Source: Psychroflexus sp.
Lineage (GTDB): Bacteria > Bacteroidota > Bacteroidia > Flavobacteriales > Flavobacteriaceae
Direction of reading: 5' to 3'
NCBI GenBank assembly: GCA_003565575.1
Contig: PXBV01000269.1
Coordinates: 1 to 10,335, forward strand
DNA length: 10,335 nt
Shown here: positions 1-7,202 of the stretch, piece after piece
Numbering within the stretch: position 1 is the first letter of the stretch
Layout: the number at the start of each line of letters is the position of its first letter
Program-made: the position numbers and the translations under genes
The notes under the pieces: model-generated
Database searches by the model: none
The model's input: the letters and a program-made list of their open reading frames with translations, nothing else
Told to the model about the DNA's origin: nothing

Positions 1-103
1 ATTTTAAGGATAATGCAACAAATCTAAGGAAAAGCCCTGTCAAATTTATCTTTTTTCAAAAATCTTGTTTTTTTAGAAGAATTTTCATAATTTTAATATC
101 TCT

Positions 104-379
104 ATGAATTATTATAAACATAAATCTGGCGTTTCTAGACGAAAGTTTTTCAACAGCCTTAGTATAGCCACAGAAGGTGCTACTTATCTACAAAGCCATG
201 TAATTTCGGACTTAAGTTATACGCCTACGAGTGATCAACTCAACATTGCTTAACTTGGTGCCAGAGGTATGGGACGCAGTAACCTGAAAAATATGAATTC
301 TCAAAATATTGTAGCCTTAGCCGATGTAGATTGGAGCTACGCTATATACTACCCAATACGATGTCAAGAGAACGTATAG
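104..379 (+). pseudogene. Remnant of a TAT-exported Gfo/Idh/MocA-family oxidoreductase gene (5' end only)
   Basis: Reading from ATG 104 gives a twin-arginine start (SRRKFF at residues 11-16) followed by IATEGATYLQSHVIS and DQLNIA, the usual N-terminus of secreted Bacteroidota Gfo/Idh/MocA oxidoreductases. An in-frame TAA at 251-253 interrupts it. The same frame continues with LGARGMGRSNL, matching the Gly-rich Rossmann loop, and NIVALADVDWSYA, the next conserved strand of the family. Similarity stops near base 345 and the frame closes at TAG 377-379. Intact members have roughly 430-470 residues, so about four fifths of the gene is missing. I see the remaining catalytic part in no frame up to 587. 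The intact family are NAD(P)-dependent sugar or polyol oxidoreductases that would act in the periplasm. This copy cannot be functional. I am confident of the family and less sure of the exact right boundary. Confidence 0.75.
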
Positions 380-504
380 AGAAGGCTGGTCTTACCAATG
401 AAACTTATAAACTTTAGAACTATAAAAATCAAATCGCTGTAAATGCATTAACTCATATTTAATGTAAGATTTAAAGACTTGTGAAAAACAGACATTTATT
501 CAAG
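380..504. other. Non-coding stretch between the oxidoreductase remnant and the hydroxylase promoter
   Basis: All six frames are closed by frequent stops. A short piece in a shifted frame (about 342-413, containing SRERIEKAGLTNETYKL) could be residual coding sequence, but I cannot match it to the Gfo/Idh/MocA family. I see no RNA gene, no repeat and no strong hairpin here. Together with bases 1-103, which are also A/T-rich and without a recognisable gene, it reads as decaying DNA. Confidence 0.5.
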
Positions 505-531
505 TTGTTTCATCACTTGTTATTAAATTTG
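505..531 (+). promoter_or_regulatory. Candidate Bacteroidota promoter for phenylalanine hydroxylase
   Basis: TAAATTTG at 524-531 is an exact match to the -7 consensus TAnnTTTG used by the primary sigma factor of Bacteroidota. A TTG at 505-507 could serve as the upstream element, with a 16-base spacer, slightly shorter than the usual 17-23. Transcription would begin near 538, giving a leader of about 50 bases to the ATG at 588. It is a match by eye in A/T-rich DNA, so chance is possible. Confidence 0.45.
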
Positions 532-547
532 GAACATATGAACCATT

Positions 548-575
548 AAACCCAACCAAATGTTTTGGGGTTTTT
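548..575 (+). terminator. Hairpin with T-run just before the phenylalanine hydroxylase start (terminator or leader hairpin)
   Basis: AAACC (548-552) can pair with GGTTT (569-573), and CCAAA (556-560) with TTTGG (564-568), leaving a three-base loop and a small one-sided bulge; TTTTT at 571-575 follows the G-run. This has the form of an intrinsic terminator. It could be left from the decayed gene upstream. If the promoter at 505-531 is real, however, it lies in the leader of the hydroxylase mRNA and ends 12 bases before the ATG, where it could affect read-through or initiation. Confidence 0.45.
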
Positions 576-587
576 AGCTAATAAATA

Positions 588-1322
588 ATGAAACAAGAGA
601 TGTCCTCTTATACTAAAGATGATCTTTGGGTATGGAATACCTTATTTCAGAGACAAATCAACAATATAGTTGGAAAAGCTTCAGAAACCTATATAAAAGC
701 CTTAGAGCTTATGTCTCCGGTGCTTAATGCTGATGAGATTCCAAATTTCAAAAAAATCAACCAATGGTTTGAAACTCAAACCAAGTGGCAACTCTGTGTT
801 GTCCCTGGCCTTATTGATGTAGAAGAATTTTTTCAACTTCTAGCTGAACGCAAATTTTGCTCTTCTACGTGGGTGCGATCTAAAGATAGTCTTGATTATT
901 TGGAAGAACCTGACATGTTTCATGATGTATTTGGTCATGTGCCTTTGCTGAGTCACCCTGTATTTTCAGAATTTGTTCATGAGTTTGGTAAGTTGGGGTG
1001 TCAATTTCTTGATGACCCTGAAAAACTTGTCCAATTACAACGCTTATATTGGTTTACTATTGAATTTGGCGTTATCCAAGAGCATGGGAAAATTCAATCT
1101 TATGGAGCAGGCATTTTGTCGTCTTATGGAGAAACCAATCAGATCGATGAATTAAAAGCCAATTTTAATGATTATTCAATCCAAAATATTATAAATAAAC
1201 CTTTCAGAACAGATATAATGCAGGAAGATTACTATGTGATTTCTGACTATAGTCAACTTTTTGACTCTCTAAAACAGCTTTCTAAAGTCTGGACTGAAAA
1301 GGCAGAAAATAATACAACTTGA
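588..1322 (+). CDS. phhA: Phenylalanine 4-hydroxylase (short bacterial aromatic amino acid hydroxylase)
   Basis: This cytoplasmic non-heme iron enzyme converts L-phenylalanine to L-tyrosine with O2 and a tetrahydropterin. The 244-residue product is essentially the catalytic domain alone, the normal size for short bacterial members, with no regulatory ACT domain. Iron ligands are visible: His112 and His117 in DMFHDVFGHVPLL and Glu159 in YWFTIEFG. VVPGLI (71-76), STWVR (93-97) and the YGAGILSS stretch (172-179) are also family hallmarks. ATG 588 is chosen because MKQEMSSYT leads into the conserved N-terminal region; ATG 600 (residue 5) is an alternative. No clear Shine-Dalgarno is present, as usual in this phylum. 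No tyrosine-catabolism or pterin-recycling gene is adjacent, so the context does not say whether it serves degradation or tyrosine supply. A weak A/T-rich hairpin near 1362-1374 followed by T-rich DNA might end the transcript. The family call is firm; the symbol is by analogy. Confidence 0.93.
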   Translation: MKQEMSSYTKDDLWVWNTLFQRQINNIVGKASETYIKALELMSPVLNADEIPNFKKINQWFETQTKWQLCVVPGLIDVEEFFQLLAERKFCSSTWVRSKDSLDYLEEPDMFHDVFGHVPLLSHPVFSEFVHEFGKLGCQFLDDPEKLVQLQRLYWFTIEFGVIQEHGKIQSYGAGILSSYGETNQIDELKANFNDYSIQNIINKPFRTDIMQEDYYVISDYSQLFDSLKQLSKVWTEKAENNTT

Positions 1323-1448
1323 TAACAACTTTCAACTAAATCTTAACTTAAGGTAAAGGAAAAACAAGGTGTTTATTATTTTTTAATTAGTTTTACTGTT
1401 TTAAAAAATTGGACTAAGCATTCAAGTAAATTTAGGTGAGTTTTGAAG

Positions 1449-2666
1449 ATGAAAATGAGTAATGTGTTTTTGGGTATAATTGCTTTTCTAGGAGCAGGTT
1501 TGTTTTTGACTTATGCCATGATAAGCGATTTTAAATTTGAAGTTGACACCAGTGAAGAAAACGAAGAAGAAACTGTAGAAGAAGAATCCACTCCAAACTA
1601 CAAGCATCTATATGCCAAAGAGTTGGATGTACTTGAATCTACAATATTAAGTAAGGCAAAGCAACATAAAATCAATGGTTCTGTGCTTGTTGCCTATAAA
1701 GACCAAGTTTTATACAGGCAGGATTTCGGTTATAAAGATCCTATAAAAAAAGTCCCGTTAACACCGGGTCTATCTTATCAATTAGCATCTGTAAGCAAGC
1801 AATACACCGCAGCTGCCATTCTTAAATTACATGAAGATGGGTTAATAGACATCAATGAGTCTGTAGCTTCCTACTTGCCTAGTTTCAAATTTGAAAATGT
1901 GAGCATTAAAGACTTATTGAAACATAGGTCTGGTCTTTGGAACTACATGTACCTAACCGAACAGTATTGGAAAGATGATATTGCACCTAATAATATTGAA
2001 GTAGTTAATCTATTAAATCTACATGCACCAAGACTGAATTTCCAACCTGGAAAGCATTTTAGTTATAGTAATACTGGGTATGTTGTATTAGGAGCAATAG
2101 TAGAGCATGTGAGTCAGCAGCCTTTTGGAGAATTTTTAAAAAAGGAATTCTTTCTACCGCTTTGTTTAGATGAAACTTATGTAGAAAAAACACCAAAAAA
2201 TGCTTCCAATATTTTAAATGGATATCAAGCTTATAAACGATCATTTATTCAACTCCCAGCTGGTTTTCATAATAACGCTTTGGGAGACAAGGGTATTTAT
2301 GCCACTCCAGAAGATTTATTTGCTTGGTTTACTCACCTTAAAAATGGTGAGATTTTAGGCTCTGAAAGCCTTGACCTGATGTTTGGCAAAGGTGCCAATG
2401 GACATAATGAACGTTATGGCATGGGATTTAGACTAGACAAAAAAGGGACTCATCCTGTTATTTACCACAATGGTTTATGGGATGGTTTTAGAAATGGCTT
2501 AGAGTTTCATCCGGACCAAGATTTGGTGGTTATTGTTATGACTCACACCCAAAACAAACAAAAACAATACTTCCAAAAACATCTTGTCAAAACAGCAAAA
2601 GACCTTATCCAAAGTGCAGAAAGTAGAGTCCAGCGAGAAGCTAATGATTCTGAATTGGTGTTGTAA
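1449..2666 (+). CDS. Membrane-anchored serine hydrolase, class C beta-lactamase / penicillin-binding protein fold
   Basis: The 405-residue protein starts with one hydrophobic segment (about residues 4-24) and an acidic linker rich in Glu (about 33-47), then a beta-lactamase-family domain. The active-site signatures of the serine beta-lactamase/DD-peptidase fold are in order: SVSK (Ser114-Lys117, the nucleophile and general base), YSN (206-208) and HNG (340-342, in the place of KTG). LLKHRSGL and GDKGIYAT are further family hallmarks. It probably acts outside the inner membrane; known relatives include esterases, D-aminopeptidases and peptidoglycan-acting enzymes, so the substrate cannot be given. 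ATG 1449 is preferred because AGGTGAG at 1434-1440 lies 8 bases upstream; a TTG at 1443 and an ATG at 1455 are less well placed. It lies on the same strand as the hydroxylase, with about 125 bases between and no functional link that I see. HNG instead of KTG argues against a true beta-lactamase. Confidence 0.88.
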   Translation: MKMSNVFLGIIAFLGAGLFLTYAMISDFKFEVDTSEENEEETVEEESTPNYKHLYAKELDVLESTILSKAKQHKINGSVLVAYKDQVLYRQDFGYKDPIKKVPLTPGLSYQLASVSKQYTAAAILKLHEDGLIDINESVASYLPSFKFENVSIKDLLKHRSGLWNYMYLTEQYWKDDIAPNNIEVVNLLNLHAPRLNFQPGKHFSYSNTGYVVLGAIVEHVSQQPFGEFLKKEFFLPLCLDETYVEKTPKNASNILNGYQAYKRSFIQLPAGFHNNALGDKGIYATPEDLFAWFTHLKNGEILGSESLDLMFGKGANGHNERYGMGFRLDKKGTHPVIYHNGLWDGFRNGLEFHPDQDLVVIVMTHTQNKQKQYFQKHLVKTAKDLIQSAESRVQREANDSELVL

Positions 2667-2820
2667 TAATACTAAGACTACACACAATAAGGAGACTGGT
2701 CTTTGAAAGTTAGTTTCTACAAAAAAGCAATTATAATATTTATAACTCTCATAATCAATACATTAAAAAACTTGGCACAGGTTTTGGTATTTGTTTAGTA
2801 TAACATTAAAACCTTTAGCC
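2667..2820. other. A/T-rich spacer between the serine hydrolase and the secreted Arg/Ser-rich protein
   Basis: No open frame and no strong terminator are visible after the hydrolase stop codon. The motif TTATAA occurs twice three bases apart near 2730-2745, in A/T-rich sequence where this means little. Near 2772-2794 there is TTGG followed by TATTTG, only a partial match to the phylum's promoter pattern. I therefore cannot place the promoter of the downstream gene with confidence. Confidence 0.3.
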
Positions 2821-3894
2821 ATGAAACGATTTATTTTTTTACTAGCAGGGTTTGTTTTTTTCAGTATGTCTGGATGGGCAAATTATTCAAATTTTACAAA
2901 TTGGAATAACAATTCCAACCCATCGTTTATTTTTATGGAAAATGGAATAGAGTTTTCAGTTTTTCATGATGGTCAATTTGATTTTTATATTCCAAATAAT
3001 GGATCTAGTTTAAACACAGGTTTTAATAATTTCAGCTTTAATACAGGGTTCAACTACAATCCTTATGTCCAATATGATAGTTATGGTGCTATTATTCAAA
3101 TTCAAAATACGCCTGTCTTTTACGATCATTTTGGCCGAATTAATCAAGTGGGAAGCATTTACATGGATTATACGTCATTTGGAAGATTGAATAGAATTGG
3201 AGGACTGCAACTGTTTTACAGAAATAATACAATATGGAGACAAACTGGATTTATAAATCAATTTAACAGAAACTATGTATGGAGACCTTGGCATTCTTAT
3301 TACGCTTTGCCAGCTGCTCAATTTAATTTGATTAGTTATTATCCATACAGACAGTATTATACTCCGGTGAGACATATATATTATAGACCTTATGTAAACA
3401 ATACAAGACATTTCACATTTAATAGACAGCAACCAGATTATAGACGAAATACTAGTTCTACAAGATCTCAAAGTTATGTTCAATCGCCTAGAACAAGTGC
3501 TGAAAGAGCGATAAGATCTAATGTTCAAAGACGTAATGCTGACGTTAATACGACAAGAAGTTCTAGAGTTTCAAGTGCAAACACTTCAAGAAGTGGAAAC
3601 TCCAGATCGGTGGCGGATGTGACCAGAAGAGCAAACACAGAGGCCAGTTCTAGTGGTAGTAGAACATCTCAAGACCTAAGGTCAACTGTAAGAAGGAATC
3701 AAGTTTCTAGCACAACAAATCGAGCTACGAGCAATAGAAGTATTTCTCAAAGCCCTAAAAGAACTGAACAGCTTAGAAGTAGCAATAGAAGAACAAGTGA
3801 AGCTTCCACTAGAGGTTCGGTTCAAACCAAACGTTCTACTGGGACCAACAGAAGTGGGTCTACAGCCAATACAAGAAGTACTAGAAACCGATAA
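2821..3894 (+). CDS. Secreted protein with FGRxxxxG repeats and a Ser/Arg/Thr-rich basic tail, function unknown
   Basis: The 357-residue product has a classical signal peptide (MKRFIFLLAG, then FVFFSMSGWA, cleavage probably after Ala20). Residues 21-80 are rich in Asn, Phe and Gly. Residues about 100-135 contain two related units, FGRINQVG and FGRLNRIGG, of a kind seen in small uncharacterised secreted flavobacterial proteins. A Tyr/Arg-rich segment (about 150-205) follows. From about 211 to the end, 86 of 147 residues are Ser (36), Arg (28) or Thr (22), with only 7 acidic residues, so the tail is strongly basic and probably disordered. ATG 2821 is chosen over an upstream in-frame TTG (2791) because it begins the signal peptide exactly. 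No cysteine, lipobox, enzyme motif or type IX C-terminal domain is apparent. A basic tail suggests binding to polyanions such as nucleic acid or acidic polysaccharide, but that is inference. A strong terminator follows within 15 bases. Confidence 0.82.
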   Translation: MKRFIFLLAGFVFFSMSGWANYSNFTNWNNNSNPSFIFMENGIEFSVFHDGQFDFYIPNNGSSLNTGFNNFSFNTGFNYNPYVQYDSYGAIIQIQNTPVFYDHFGRINQVGSIYMDYTSFGRLNRIGGLQLFYRNNTIWRQTGFINQFNRNYVWRPWHSYYALPAAQFNLISYYPYRQYYTPVRHIYYRPYVNNTRHFTFNRQQPDYRRNTSSTRSQSYVQSPRTSAERAIRSNVQRRNADVNTTRSSRVSSANTSRSGNSRSVADVTRRANTEASSSGSRTSQDLRSTVRRNQVSSTTNRATSNRSISQSPKRTEQLRSSNRRTSEASTRGSVQTKRSTGTNRSGSTANTRSTRNR

Positions 3895-3907
3895 TTTTTT
3901 TAAACTG

Positions 3908-3945
3908 AAAACCCCTTTATGAATCGCTTCATATAGGGGTTTTTT
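3908..3945 (+). terminator. Strong intrinsic terminator after the Arg/Ser-rich protein gene
   Basis: Arms at 3908-3923 (AAAACCCCTTTATGAA) and 3928-3943 (TTCATATAGGGGTTTT) pair over 16 positions with a single T:T mismatch and a TCGC tetraloop, followed by a T-run to 3945. It sits between convergent genes. Read from the other strand it also ends in TTTT, so it may partly terminate the lipoprotein gene at 3973-4608 too. Confidence 0.9.
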
Positions 3946-3972
3946 ATATATAATTTTTTGAAAGCGAAGTCT

Positions 3973-4608
3973 TTATTTTACTTCGTAATTTTCCCAACCC
4001 CATGAACGCTCTGGAGTTTCTATAGGAGTCTTCAAGTCAAAGCCAATCGAAAATTGAGTTGTAGAGCCAATTCTTCTCAAGTTATACGTAAATTGTTCGT
4101 CATCTACGGTAATCCACCACATATTAGTTGCTGTTCGAGGTAACAAATCAACAGTTTCTTGATCTGCTGGAAACATGGCCAGTCCGTCAAACCCAGTATT
4201 TGGAGTTACTCCACCATACATTGTTACCTCATCATCGCTTCCATCTTCATTACGATGATCATGCTTCAACTGAATCCCCTCATCTGTTTTGGTCAATATC
4301 CAAGTTCTTGACAAATTATCACCCACATTAAATGGGATATAAATTGTATCTTCTTTTACATCCAAAACGTGCATGACTAGTTGCTTACCTCTAAAATCAT
4401 CCCCTTCTGGTGCTTCTAAAACTTCACCTTCAAATGAGCTTCCTTTCAGTTTAGCGAGCCTGTTCCAAAATTCTTGATTTACAGTTTCTCTTGATACTGT
4501 TCCGTCTTTAGACAAGGTCTCATTAGTTTGAGTTTCATTCTTTTTCTCTGTAGGAGTTTGACATGCAAAAAGGCTTAAGGCCACACAAGTAACTAGTAGA
4601 TATTTCAT
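3973..4608 (-). CDS. Conserved flavobacterial lipoprotein of unknown function
   Basis: The 211-residue protein has a lipoprotein signal: a short basic start, a hydrophobic core and the lipobox LFAC with Cys16 as the probable lipidation site. A polar linker rich in Lys, Glu, Thr and Asn (17-45) follows, then a compact domain with FWNRL (47-51), SSFEGEVLEAPEGDDF, GKQLVMHV, SRTWILT, LKHDHRNEDG, MYGG, FPADQ, WWITVDD and FTYNLRRIG. I recognise this as a conserved hypothetical protein of Flavobacteriia, but I know of no assigned reaction. The His/Asp-rich LKHDHRNEDG stretch is notable and could bind metal or be structural; nothing in the sequence decides this. Gln follows the lipid Cys, so inner-membrane retention by an Asp at that position is not predicted. 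The gene ends convergent with 2821-3894 and starts 85 bases beyond the stop of the metalloprotease gene, with a terminator between, so it is probably transcribed separately. Confidence 0.83.
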   Translation of the reverse strand: MKYLLVTCVALSLFACQTPTEKKNETQTNETLSKDGTVSRETVNQEFWNRLAKLKGSSFEGEVLEAPEGDDFRGKQLVMHVLDVKEDTIYIPFNVGDNLSRTWILTKTDEGIQLKHDHRNEDGSDDEVTMYGGVTPNTGFDGLAMFPADQETVDLLPRTATNMWWITVDDEQFTYNLRRIGSTTQFSIGFDLKTPIETPERSWGWENYEVK

Positions 4609-4642
4609 ATTTTTTTGTTTAAAAGTAAAGATTTAATTCTAT

Positions 4643-4674
4643 AAAAAAGCTACTTACCGATGAAAGTAGCTTTT
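4643..4674 (-). terminator. Intrinsic terminator of the metalloprotease gene
   Basis: On the minus strand AAAAGCTACTT (4674-4664) pairs perfectly with AAGTAGCTTTT (4655-4645) around an 8-base loop, and the T-run continues to 4643. It lies 20 bases after the metalloprotease stop codon and only 34 bases before the start codon of the next minus-strand gene. Confidence 0.9.
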
Positions 4675-4693
4675 CAAAAGAAGATTCAAGAAG

Positions 4694-7183
4694 TTATGCT
4701 TTAGGATTTAAGATGTTCTCAATTCTTTCCACGCCATCTTCAAGGTGATACCTTGTCATCGTATCTCTAGTTCTACTAATGGCTCTTCTCATGTCTCTTT
4801 GTAAAGTTTTTAATTCAGCTCTAACCAAAGGTCTAATATCACTAGTCTCTACATCGATATTGCTTCGGCTTGAATATCTTCTGTATTGAGCTGAAAGGCT
4901 TGGCTGTTTCTCTGTCATCAAATGATGCATTCTAGAGATATAAGCTCTTTGTAAATTTCTTCTAATTCTAGAAATCTCCTGTCCTGTTCTTAATTCACTA
5001 AATAGACCCGTTCTTAAATCTTGCATCATTTCTACGAGAGTATAAGCATCTTCATTAATTTCTTCATTCTCCATCATTCTAGCCATTCTACCAAAGTCTA
5101 AAACATTGTTCAAGGTTCTTTCTTGGTAGGATTTCATTTTTTCCAAATAACCATCAAACTGAATTTTATTGAAAATATCTGAGTCTAACAACCATTCTGG
5201 CGTAGAGAACAATTGTTCTTGAAGAAACGTCATTGCTCGTACTTGCTTGTCTCTAGGCGTATGTTCATACACAGCTCCCTCTTGCTCGTAGGTTTTGTAG
5301 TTTTCATAAATTCCACCAATATTGGCGGCAACATGACCCATATATCTATTAAATTGCCCAAAGACTTGATCATAAAGATCACTTAGGTCTTCATAGTTTT
5401 TACCATCTTCTGCTGTCCACTCTATTAGATTTGGAACAATTCGCTTTAAGTTTTCAATACCATAAGCACTTGCCTTCATAGAGTCATCACCAAGGTCTTC
5501 AGTTTGGGAGCTAGGATCAATAACGCCTCCAGATTGTTGTCTTCCAAATCTATAGATGGGATCATCTGCTTTTTCAAGAATCCATTGGTTCAAAATTTCT
5601 TTTTCCTCTTCTGGGGTTTTGTCCAAAATAGGTTTGTAACCCCAAGCAATAGAGTATTTATCATAAGGTCCAACATTCGGCATTAAAGACACATCACCAT
5701 CACCCGGTTGTGCGATGTAATTGAACCTTGCATAATCCATAATGGACGGCGCTGTTCCATATTTTTTGGTGAATTCTGGATCTCTTAAATCTTCTACACT
5801 ATAGGCAGAACTGCTTCCCATATTATGAGGTAGGCCCAACGTATGCCCTACTTCATGAGAGGACACAAAGCGTATTAAACGGCCCATCACCTCATCTTTA
5901 AACTCAACTCCCCTAGCCTCTGGGTTGATGGCAGCAGTTTGAACAAAAAACCAGTTACGTAATAAAGTCATAACGTTATGGTACCAATTGATGTCTGATT
6001 CAAGAATTTCTCCAGAACGTGGGTCACTTACGTGAGGTCCATTGGCGTTGGGAATTGGTGAGGCTAAGTACCTTACTACAGAATACCTTACATCCTCAGG
6101 ACTCCAGTCTGGGTCTTCTTCTACACTAGGAGGGTCTTTGGCAATAATTGCATTCTTGAACCCTGCAGCTTCAAAAGCTACTTGCCAGTCTTCAATTCCT
6201 TGTTTGATGTATGTTCTCCACTTTTCTGGCGTGGCACGGTCAATATAATATACAATTTGTTTCTTAGGCTCAACCAATTCGCCGTTTTTAAACTTTTCAA
6301 TATCCTCATCTTTTACTTCAAGGCGATATCTGTCTAAGTACCTTACCGTTTCAGATTTTTGATTATCTAAACCGTAATCGGTTTGTCGACTGGTGAACCA
6401 ACCTACGCGCTGATCAAAATAACGTCTTCTCATGGGTACTTTTGGCAAAAGAACCATAGAATTACTGAATTTTAAAGAAATAGACCCAGTGCTAGAATTG
6501 GAAGGAGGTTCTGCAGCATTATAAGTCTTAACGTGTCTTATTTCGATATTTTCAGGATAACTGCGTATGGTATCAATATATGATCGACTATCATCTAGAC
6601 GAGAAATTTTATAAGGCTTACGTCTACGACCTTGAAGCCCTATGGCCTCTACATCTTTTTGAAATAAATCTGTAACCTGTATAACGGTATTGTTATGGAT
6701 AGAATCTTTCTTGTAAGCTTTGACATCAAAAGAGTACAAAATAGGTTCAAAATTTGAATTCACTACGGCTTCATAAATAGGAAGAGAATCTGCAGCACCT
6801 ATAGCATGGGAAACTACTCTAAGGTGAACTTTATCACCTTTGCGCTGCCAACGCAGCACTTGTTCATTTTGCTTGCCACCACCAAAACCAATGCCTTGAG
6901 CAGTTTGAGCAATTCGTGTGACCATCAGCATTTCTCTATTGAAAAGCGAGTCTGGAATTTCAAAGAAATAATCTTGGTCTACTTGATGAACCGTGAATAG
7001 ACCTTCATCTGACTTGGCTTTTCCAGTAATCACTTTGTTGTACGGCTTTACTCCATTTTTGGATTCCTTTTTTGGTGTATTGGAAACCGATTTATCTTCT
7101 TTTTTACTCTGAAGTATGGAACATGAAGACATAGAAACCACAATCCCTGCTACAAAGGTGTAGTAAAATAATTTTTTCAACAT
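4694..7183 (-). CDS. Zinc-dependent metalloprotease lipoprotein (DUF5117/DUF5118 type)
   Basis: The 829-residue protein begins with a lipoprotein signal ending MSSC (Cys21), so it is probably anchored in the outer membrane or periplasm. After a Lys/Ser-rich linker come the DUF5118-like segment (about 45-95) and the DUF5117-like region (about 100-290), then the protease domain. The zinc site is HEVGHTLGLPHN: His443, His447 and His453 as ligands and Glu444 as catalytic base, in the HExxHxxGxxH layout of metzincins. A plausible Met-turn, PSIMDYARFNYIAQ with Met482, follows about 30 residues later. The C-terminal part (about 520-829) is helical and rich in Arg and Glu. Length and layout match the large Bacteroidota family of uncharacterised zinc metalloproteases; the substrate is unknown. 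The gene appears monocistronic: terminators lie before (7273-7300) and after (4643-4674), and it has its own promoter-like box and palindrome upstream. All key residues are intact. Confidence 0.93.
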   Translation of the reverse strand: MLKKLFYYTFVAGIVVSMSSCSILQSKKEDKSVSNTPKKESKNGVKPYNKVITGKAKSDEGLFTVHQVDQDYFFEIPDSLFNREMLMVTRIAQTAQGIGFGGGKQNEQVLRWQRKGDKVHLRVVSHAIGAADSLPIYEAVVNSNFEPILYSFDVKAYKKDSIHNNTVIQVTDLFQKDVEAIGLQGRRRKPYKISRLDDSRSYIDTIRSYPENIEIRHVKTYNAAEPPSNSSTGSISLKFSNSMVLLPKVPMRRRYFDQRVGWFTSRQTDYGLDNQKSETVRYLDRYRLEVKDEDIEKFKNGELVEPKKQIVYYIDRATPEKWRTYIKQGIEDWQVAFEAAGFKNAIIAKDPPSVEEDPDWSPEDVRYSVVRYLASPIPNANGPHVSDPRSGEILESDINWYHNVMTLLRNWFFVQTAAINPEARGVEFKDEVMGRLIRFVSSHEVGHTLGLPHNMGSSSAYSVEDLRDPEFTKKYGTAPSIMDYARFNYIAQPGDGDVSLMPNVGPYDKYSIAWGYKPILDKTPEEEKEILNQWILEKADDPIYRFGRQQSGGVIDPSSQTEDLGDDSMKASAYGIENLKRIVPNLIEWTAEDGKNYEDLSDLYDQVFGQFNRYMGHVAANIGGIYENYKTYEQEGAVYEHTPRDKQVRAMTFLQEQLFSTPEWLLDSDIFNKIQFDGYLEKMKSYQERTLNNVLDFGRMARMMENEEINEDAYTLVEMMQDLRTGLFSELRTGQEISRIRRNLQRAYISRMHHLMTEKQPSLSAQYRRYSSRSNIDVETSDIRPLVRAELKTLQRDMRRAISRTRDTMTRYHLEDGVERIENILNPKA

Positions 7184-7202
7184 AATTAATTTTTTGATTT
7201 AA

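Noticed and set aside
30..40. AAAAGCCCTGT, identical to an arm of the terminator at 7275-7285
   Set aside because: There is no pairing arm nearby, so it is not a terminator; an 11-base match between two distant A/T-rich sites is not enough to claim a repeat family.
65..95. TTG-N20-TAATTTTA upstream of the oxidoreductase remnant
   Set aside because: The spacing is good but the final G is missing and the predicted start lies at the ATG; it may be a decayed promoter, but this A/T-rich sequence cannot support the claim.
1409..1434. TTG-N15-TAAATTTA as a promoter for the serine hydrolase
   Set aside because: The spacer is too short, the -7 box has a mismatch in the key G, and the predicted start would fall almost at the start codon and remove the Shine-Dalgarno-like AGGTGAG from the leader.
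2059..2244. 61-codon open frame on the minus strand inside the serine hydrolase gene
   Set aside because: It is an antisense shadow of conserved catalytic-domain codons, with no sign of independent coding.
3175..3528. 117-codon open frame on the minus strand, opposite the Arg/Ser-rich gene
   Set aside because: Its Ser/Arg/Ile-rich product mirrors AGA and AGT codons and A/T-rich codons of the sense gene; it has no recognisable motif or initiation context and lies wholly inside a convincing gene.
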